From the NCBI RefSeq assembly GCF_030463535.1, contig NC_132899.1:19429490-19493489 (forward strand): 64,000 bases of DNA, read 5' to 3'. Both the position numbers and the translations under genes were made by a program. Positions 58,720 to 64,000 of the stretch are shown in pieces (within the stretch, counting starts at the first letter, position 1; each line of letters opens with the position of its first letter). The notes below the pieces were generated by a model. The model worked only from the letters and a program-made list of their open reading frames with translations. It searched no databases and was not told the origin of the DNA. The stretch is from Salminus brasiliensis. Taxonomy: Eukaryota > Chordata > Actinopteri > Characiformes > Bryconidae.

Positions 58720-59640
58720 TGCAGAAACAATGGGGAGAAGACTGCTGACTCGACAGTCGTCCAGAAGATAGTAATGGAAAATGATCTGAAAGGGGAACAT
58801 GTCGTAAGAAGGCTTAAGAGGACTGCTGATTCAAAAACTTACCGTTTGCAGACTAAGGCTGGTGTCAGTGCATCAATAACCACCACACACAGATGTCTTC
58901 AGGAAAGGGGCTACAACTGCTCCATTCCTAATATCAAGCCACTGCTGAACCAAAGACAGGACAGGACAGGACAGGACAGGAGAAAGAGAACTGAACTGGT
59001 GCTCGGTGATCCGAAGTCCTCTTTTCAGATTTCTAAATAGAGGATGAGAGAAGAGGCACAGACTTCAGTGTGACTCCAGTTCCAGTCTGTGATGTTTGGG
59101 TGCCATGTCATTTGCTGGTGTTGGTCCACTGTGTTTTAAACAGGTCCGTAGCTATCTAGCAGGAGATTTTGGAGCACTTTATGCTTCCACCTGCTGATAA
59201 GCTTTATGGAGATGCAAATTTCCTTTTCCAGCAGGTCTTAGAACCTGCCCACGGTGCCAAAACTACTACCAAATGGTTTGCTGACAATGATATTACTGTA
59301 CTTGATTGTCCAGCCAACTCTCTGGACCTGAACGCCACATAGAATCTATGTGGTATTGTCAAGAGGAAGCTAAAGACAAGCTGAAGGCCAATATGAAAGC
59401 AACATGGACATCTCAGCAGTGCCACAAGCTGATTGGCTCCACACCACGCTGCATTGATGCAGTAATATGTGGTAACGGAGCCACAAACAAGTACTGAGTG
59501 TATTTCTGTATTGTATGTTTTCTGTTTGATCTTATGAAATATCCTAATAATTCCTGATTTCCATGAGCTATAAGCCATACTGATCAAAATGAAAACAAGA
59601 AAGGCTTGAAATATACCACTTTATATGGAATGAATATAAA
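58720..59640 (+). pseudogene. Tc1-like transposase relic
   Basis: Decayed copy of a common fish Tc1 element. In order: GGGGAGAAGACTGCTGACTC, GCTGGTGTCAGTGCATCAA, GGGGCTACAACTGCTCCATT, CCTCTTTTCAGAT (first catalytic Asp region), TGCTGGTGTTGGTCCACTG, GCTTTATGGAGATGC, TGTGGTATTGTCAAGAGGAA (second acidic region) and GGCTTGAAATATACCACTTT beyond the coding end. An internal part of the N-terminal region is deleted, several frames are broken, and an (ACAGG)5 tract has grown at 58956-58980. Non-functional. Confidence 0.85.
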
Positions 59641-60062
59641 ATATATTTTTAAGCTGGTCTATAATGAAATGCCAGATGCTGGTAAATGTAATGTAACAAG
59701 TGATTTATGCTGGTAACTAAAAATAACTGAAATAATCATTCAAAACTTGCACTGTGTTTGGCTGTGTACTAAATGTTGTTCTGTGACAAGAACCTTTCTT
59801 GTACTTTTGCATCTGCCTCAAATTATCCAGTGTTTTTTAAGAGTCTGGTGGTGGAGACAGTACAGTTTATCAGGAAATGAGTGACATACTTCAGCTCTAT
59901 GATTACAAGTAGCTTTGGATAATATTCTGCTATTGCACAGGTATCATTAGGGTTAGTACTTCAATGTGTCTATCATATATATGAATAATTGAATATTAAT
60001 GTCTGTGAACTACAGATTTCACTATAGATACTGTGTTTTATTATTATTATGTTATCTATGAT

Positions 60063-60270
60063 TGTACATTTGTATGGTAGTAGAGTCAATCGCTGTCTTT
60101 AAACGCAGACTGAGGACCCACCTCTTCCGAGAATACTTGGGCGGATAGTAGAGTGGTCACCTTATTGCCTTAAACTAGCTGAGGTTTTTCTTGGGTAAAT
60201 AGCAAAGCACTTTTGTAAGTCACTCTGGAGAGCATCTGCTAAATGCCTTTAATGTAAATGTAAATGTAGT
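60063..60270 (+). mobile_element. 5'-truncated LINE: reverse-transcriptase C terminus and tail
   Basis: TTTAAACGCAGACTGAGGAC followed by CCACCTCTTCCGAGAATA corresponds to the FKRRLRTHLFREY-type end of a fish non-LTR retrotransposon ORF2. The tail is CTGGAGAGCATCTGCTAAAT followed by (AATGTA)n at 60247-60270, the usual 3' microsatellite. Only the last 200 bp remain. Confidence 0.75.
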
Positions 60271-60539
60271 GCAGAGACATTGTAGTCCAACATATGACAG
60301 ATTTTCTGAATGCATGAGTGTCTGATTCAAGGTTGTAATTAGTCTGTATACTTATGAACGGAATTGTATAAACAAGTACAGACTTCCCTCCGAAGTGGCA
60401 TGGGTGAGTCTAAATAAATAGTTCTCTGCGTGTTACCTGACAACATTCAGCTTGGGCACAGATGTACTCCCAATTTATGGAGAATGTGAATTAACTGGCT
60501 ACAGATGATTTTACAATTATATGTACAGATCTATATACA

Positions 60540-61000
60540 CAGATCACACATGCTACCACCCTTCGCCCCGTACCATATTATCATTCCTTTTCGGACATCA
60601 GTCAAATCACGTCCGTCACCCATGATGGTCACTTTGCACTCTGCTGAAGCTGACTGGTGTGCCCGCTTATTTATACATGCAGCAAACCCTGTTACATCTG
60701 TGACGCCCGGGGCCAGGAGTTTATTCCAAACCAGGGGTGGTCATAATGTTCTGGTATGACTGTGACAGTGGATGAAGGGTTGTAGCATCTTGGAAAGCGT
60801 TAACTTTGTGGGATGTTCTATAGCCACTACAGTGAAGGTGTAGTGAGGATGGACTTCTCACACACTGAGTGCCTTCCAATGGCATAACAGTGGTGCCCCA
60901 TGGGTCAATAATGCCAGAGGGGAACGACCACTCCAGTGAGTGGTACAGAGCAGTCGACATGCCACAATGGACCATTTAACCTCTATAATGAACACCTTCT
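60540..61000. other. Unassigned repeat-like stretch with a Tc1-type end
   Basis: GGTGGTCATAATGTTCTGGT at about 60735 resembles the terminal repeat of the same Tc1 family as 54385 and 62555 ('GTGGTCATAATGTTATG'). The neighbouring 250 bp look like a degraded interspersed repeat that I cannot name. Confidence 0.4.
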
Positions 61001-61884
61001 TTTACCTAACACAGTGCATACCCTGACGTCTTGCTAGTGTTATAGTGTTACTCTGCTACATTCTTCTAAATGTGAAATTCTTCTTTTTACGTTTCTTATG
61101 TACCGGAATTTGTACTAATGTGATCGAATGTTTTTACAAGCAAAAACAACAAACAAATAAAAATTAAATGATATCATGTATGATGTTCAAGTCAGAACTT
61201 ATTTAACTGAGATAAACTGCACTTAAGATATGCCTGAGTGCTGAGAAATGACCTATTCAAGTGTTGTAGTGTATCTAAAGGTCAGGCATTAACTTTGTCT
61301 GAGCTCTGTAAAGCACAGCACAGTGAATGCATGTGAACCACGGTGTGAATCCTTCATCATGTTACACAGGCCTGTAAAAGGCTGAGGGTGGAGATGAGAA
61401 GCAGCTGGAATGTACACGCCTGATCTTTGTGATCAGAGAGGCATGTGGGACCTGTGCTCTGTGGCTGCGCAGGGAATGGTTTAGTGCCCTGTGTGCATGA
61501 GATGCTTCCAGCGCTGGACATTCTTCTATACTCAAACCAATTCACAGTACTAAAACGTGTCCCTCGAGAGCCCAGTGGAATCTTAGGATCACAGCAGCTT
61601 ATGCTTCTTATTATTTAGCCCTGAAGAAAAAAAACAGCGGCCATTTATGAATTTGTTCTATTCAGCAGTCCAAATGTGTACACTGCTGCTACTTTCCTGC
61701 ATAGTGCCATATCGGTTTAATGCTTTTTTAATCTTAGTTATTTTGTAGTGACTGTGTTTTGTAGTTGATGTGCATATGCTTACAGTAATATACATGCTAA
61801 TGCACTAAATTATACAAATCGAAATGAACCTGTAGCTTGTTTCTTTTTCTACTTGATGTTTACTTTAGCTGAATTATATTAGGT

Positions 61885-62185
61885 TGAGCACTGGAGTAAT
61901 ACTGACACATGCCTCCTCCGACACATACTCAACAAGTTACCATCAATGCAACATCAGGCATCCAATGCGCTCAGAGAAAAGCGCCAGGTACCCACTTCTG
62001 ATGCAGTGGCTAACAGATGCCCTTGCAGGCCAGCATCAGACTAGGAAAGAGGGAGCCTTCTTCCCACCCGGAGAGAGCAAGGCCACTTGTGCTCTCTCAG
62101 GCTCTGGTTGATGATGGCAGGCAGCATGCCTGGGATTCAAACCAGCAATCATCAGGTTCTAGATCACTCAAAGCCATGCCATAGT
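61885..62185 (-). mobile_element. tRNA-derived SINE, minus orientation
   Basis: On the plus strand it reads GCCTCCTCCGACACATACTC, CGCTCAGAGAAAAGCGCCAG, GAGAGAGCAAGGCCACTTGT, GCTCTCTCAGGCTCTGGTTG and GGGATTCAAACCAGCAATCA. The last is the reverse complement of a B box (GGTTTGAATCC). So the tRNA-like head is at the right end and the element runs leftward. The order of blocks matches a SINE I know from otophysan fishes. Confidence 0.7.
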
Positions 62186-62554
62186 ATTATTCTAAAGCAT
62201 GGAAATAACTTACTGTAAATGAGAGCTGGCCAGGCTAAAGTACAGAGTCAAAATAAAATAATGTTACAAGTCAAGCTAAGCTTTTGAATGAAGCCCCAAC
62301 AATAACAATTTGCTAGCCAGGCTATCTAATACTAACCAGTGATCATAATATGTTCTGTAATGAGGCAAGGAGGGTTACATGAACACTGACGGTACACTGG
62401 CTTGTTATTTTTGATGTAGGTGTCTGAAGCAGATGAATGTCATAGTGAAGAAACTCAGCAGCAAGTTATCAGATAAAAGTCTTTGTTTAGTAGCTTAGCT
62501 AACTAAATCTGAGAGATCGTGTTAGCTAGCATTTCCACCCTGTTGTAGGAGCAG

Positions 62555-62800
62555 GTAGGGCTTGCATACCAGAAAATCCTCACAAGACCTGCCTGATGTT
62601 TTGGAGATGTTTTGATGTAGTCGTCTAGCCACCAGTGGCTCAGATTCTTATGCTTGGCCATTTGTCCAGCTTTTAACACAACTGACTGTCCACTTTCTGT
62701 CTAATATACCACACCCCTTGACAGGTACTGATGTATATAAAGATAATCTGTGTTTTTCACTTCACCTGTCAGTGATTCTAATGTAATGACTGATCTGTGT
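62555..62800 (-). pseudogene. Second Tc1 deletion derivative
   Basis: CAAGACCTGCCTGATGTTTT and GTAGTCGTCTAGCCAC match the element at 54385. The terminal part ACCACACCCCTTGACAGGTA … CACTTCACCTGTCAGTGATT is the end of this Tc1 family. It is shorter and more diverged than the 54385 copy. Confidence 0.65.
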
Positions 62801-63908
62801 ATTTTTTAGTCATATCTGTGTCATGGAAAAAGCTTGTAACTCCAAAACAGTAACTTTAAAAAACCTTTTTGGAAAAATAATGAATGTAGAATGTAAAATA
62901 ATTGTAATATATGAATATTGTATGCTTACTACATGTACATATACGTATTTACCAAATACAAAAAAATATGTACGATCCATATATTATGCGTGTGTCCAAT
63001 ACTTGACATGTGCATATATAAATATAATATATGTATGTACCTATATTTTATAATGGATGACACATTCTTTATGATGTATGCACATTTATGTAAAATTTCC
63101 ATATGGGATGTTTTATTGATTGTTGCTATTAAGGCAGTGGATTAGTACAGCTAGCTTATGTATGTTTATACTTAAACAGATGTGATATGTTCTTATACAT
63201 TAATACTTAAATACACTTTTGTTGATCTTGTTGTGATGCTACTCGAGTCGTTCTGAAGAAATGCCGTCCTCCACTTCGGGAGTAAAGGTACACTCTGATG
63301 TCAGACCACTGCCTAATGTCAGTGGATGAAGTCAGTGGTATTTGAAGGCATGAGATCATTTTTCCATTCACACTGCACAGTGGGCCAGTGTAAGGGACAC
63401 CTTCAGCTCAGAGTAAGTGAGAGAGCCTCATCAGGTTCAACATGGATCGTTTGATGAGTACACGCCATCATGTTTTCTCACCTTCCCAAAACCTCCTTCT
63501 AAAAGTAGTGTTCAAAACAAACAGGTAGGTTCCCTGATCTATGTATGCCCATCTAATCATGCTAAACGTCATTTGTCCTCTTTTCCCATGTCCATGCAAC
63601 AAACTACACAGCCTTCATTCTGAAGTGTCTTCGCCTCAGTCACAGTCATCATATTTGGGGGCAATATCAATGAACATCAAAAACTGTTTATTCTCCCACC
63701 CCACTATACCCTTACTTAATCCATCGCAACATGACATCAGCCTTTGTCTCAGTTACACATCCTCCCCAGTGTCCTGATGGCTGAGATAACGCAGGAAAGT
63801 CACTGATTAGCCGGGAATCTCGTTACATGGAGCAATGGATCCCTCCCTTCCTCTTTGCCCTAATTGAGATGAGCAGAGCCAAAAAACCAAGCAGGTGAAC
63901 GGAAATGC

Positions 63909-63943
<35 letters not shown>

Positions 63944-64000
63944 GTCCTTTAGTCTTCCTCTGTCTCTCAATTTCTTAGGCAGTAACTCTAGAGTTCCATT
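62801..64000. other. AT-rich flank, unassigned; ends in (TC)n
   Basis: 62836-62865 shares the TAACTCCAAAACAGTAACTT type word with 24298-24320 (ATCTCCAAAATGGCAACTTT), suggesting a common repeat. 62900-63060 is TA-rich. 63280-63900 has no recognisable gene. A (TC)15 run occupies 63912-63941. Confidence 0.3.

Noticed and set aside
59204..59587. 127-codon minus-strand frame
   Set aside because: Antisense to a recognisable Tc1 transposase relic on the plus strand.
53640..64000. A meox1 or other homeobox gene in the etv4 upstream flank
   Set aside because: MEOX1 neighbours ETV4 in human, but no homeodomain-coding sequence is visible in any frame here.

Overview
This window is vertebrate nuclear DNA, almost certainly from a ray-finned (teleost) fish. 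It carries large spliced genes with GT-AG introns, many microsatellites, and numerous decayed Tc1-like transposons, MITEs and tRNA-derived SINEs of kinds familiar from teleosts. The SINE and LINE-tail types suggest an otophysan such as a catfish, characin or electric fish. That placement comes from memory of repeat families and is not proven by the sequence.

Two complete protein-coding genes can be rebuilt exon by exon with consistent phase. dhx8 lies on the + strand (2139-11372, 23 coding exons, 1218 codons plus stop) and encodes the DEAH-box spliceosomal helicase DHX8/PRP22. etv4 lies on the - strand (52475 down to 15301, 12 coding exons, 510 codons plus stop) and encodes the PEA3-subfamily ETS transcription factor ETV4. 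The genes are convergent, tail to tail, about 3.9 kb apart, as DHX8 and ETV4 are in the human genome. Their products do not form one pathway: DHX8 releases spliced mRNA in every cell, while ETV4 is an FGF/MAPK-responsive transcription factor.

Layout: 1-2138 is the dhx8 upstream region, with a possible divergent first exon and a MITE. 2139-11372 is dhx8. 11373-15300 holds both 3' ends and a Tc1 relic with a nested insertion. 15301-52475 is etv4, whose 16.6-kb intron 4 and 7.9-kb intron 3 hold repeats and unexplained sequence, some possibly regulatory. 52476-53800 is the etv4 5' and promoter region, with three CCAAT boxes and a GC-rich box. 53800-64000 is gene-poor flank with Tc1 and SINE relics, a 120-bp duplicated segment, and one isolated exon-like stretch.

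I found no CRISPR array, operon, phage or other microbial system, and no obviously novel system. The observations most worth following are the exon-like block at 56381-56522, the duplicated segment at 57174/58491, the degenerate tRNA-Asn-like sequence at 16583, the CTCF-consensus match in a dhx8 intron, the possible divergent exon upstream of dhx8, and Etv4-specific alanine and glycine tracts.
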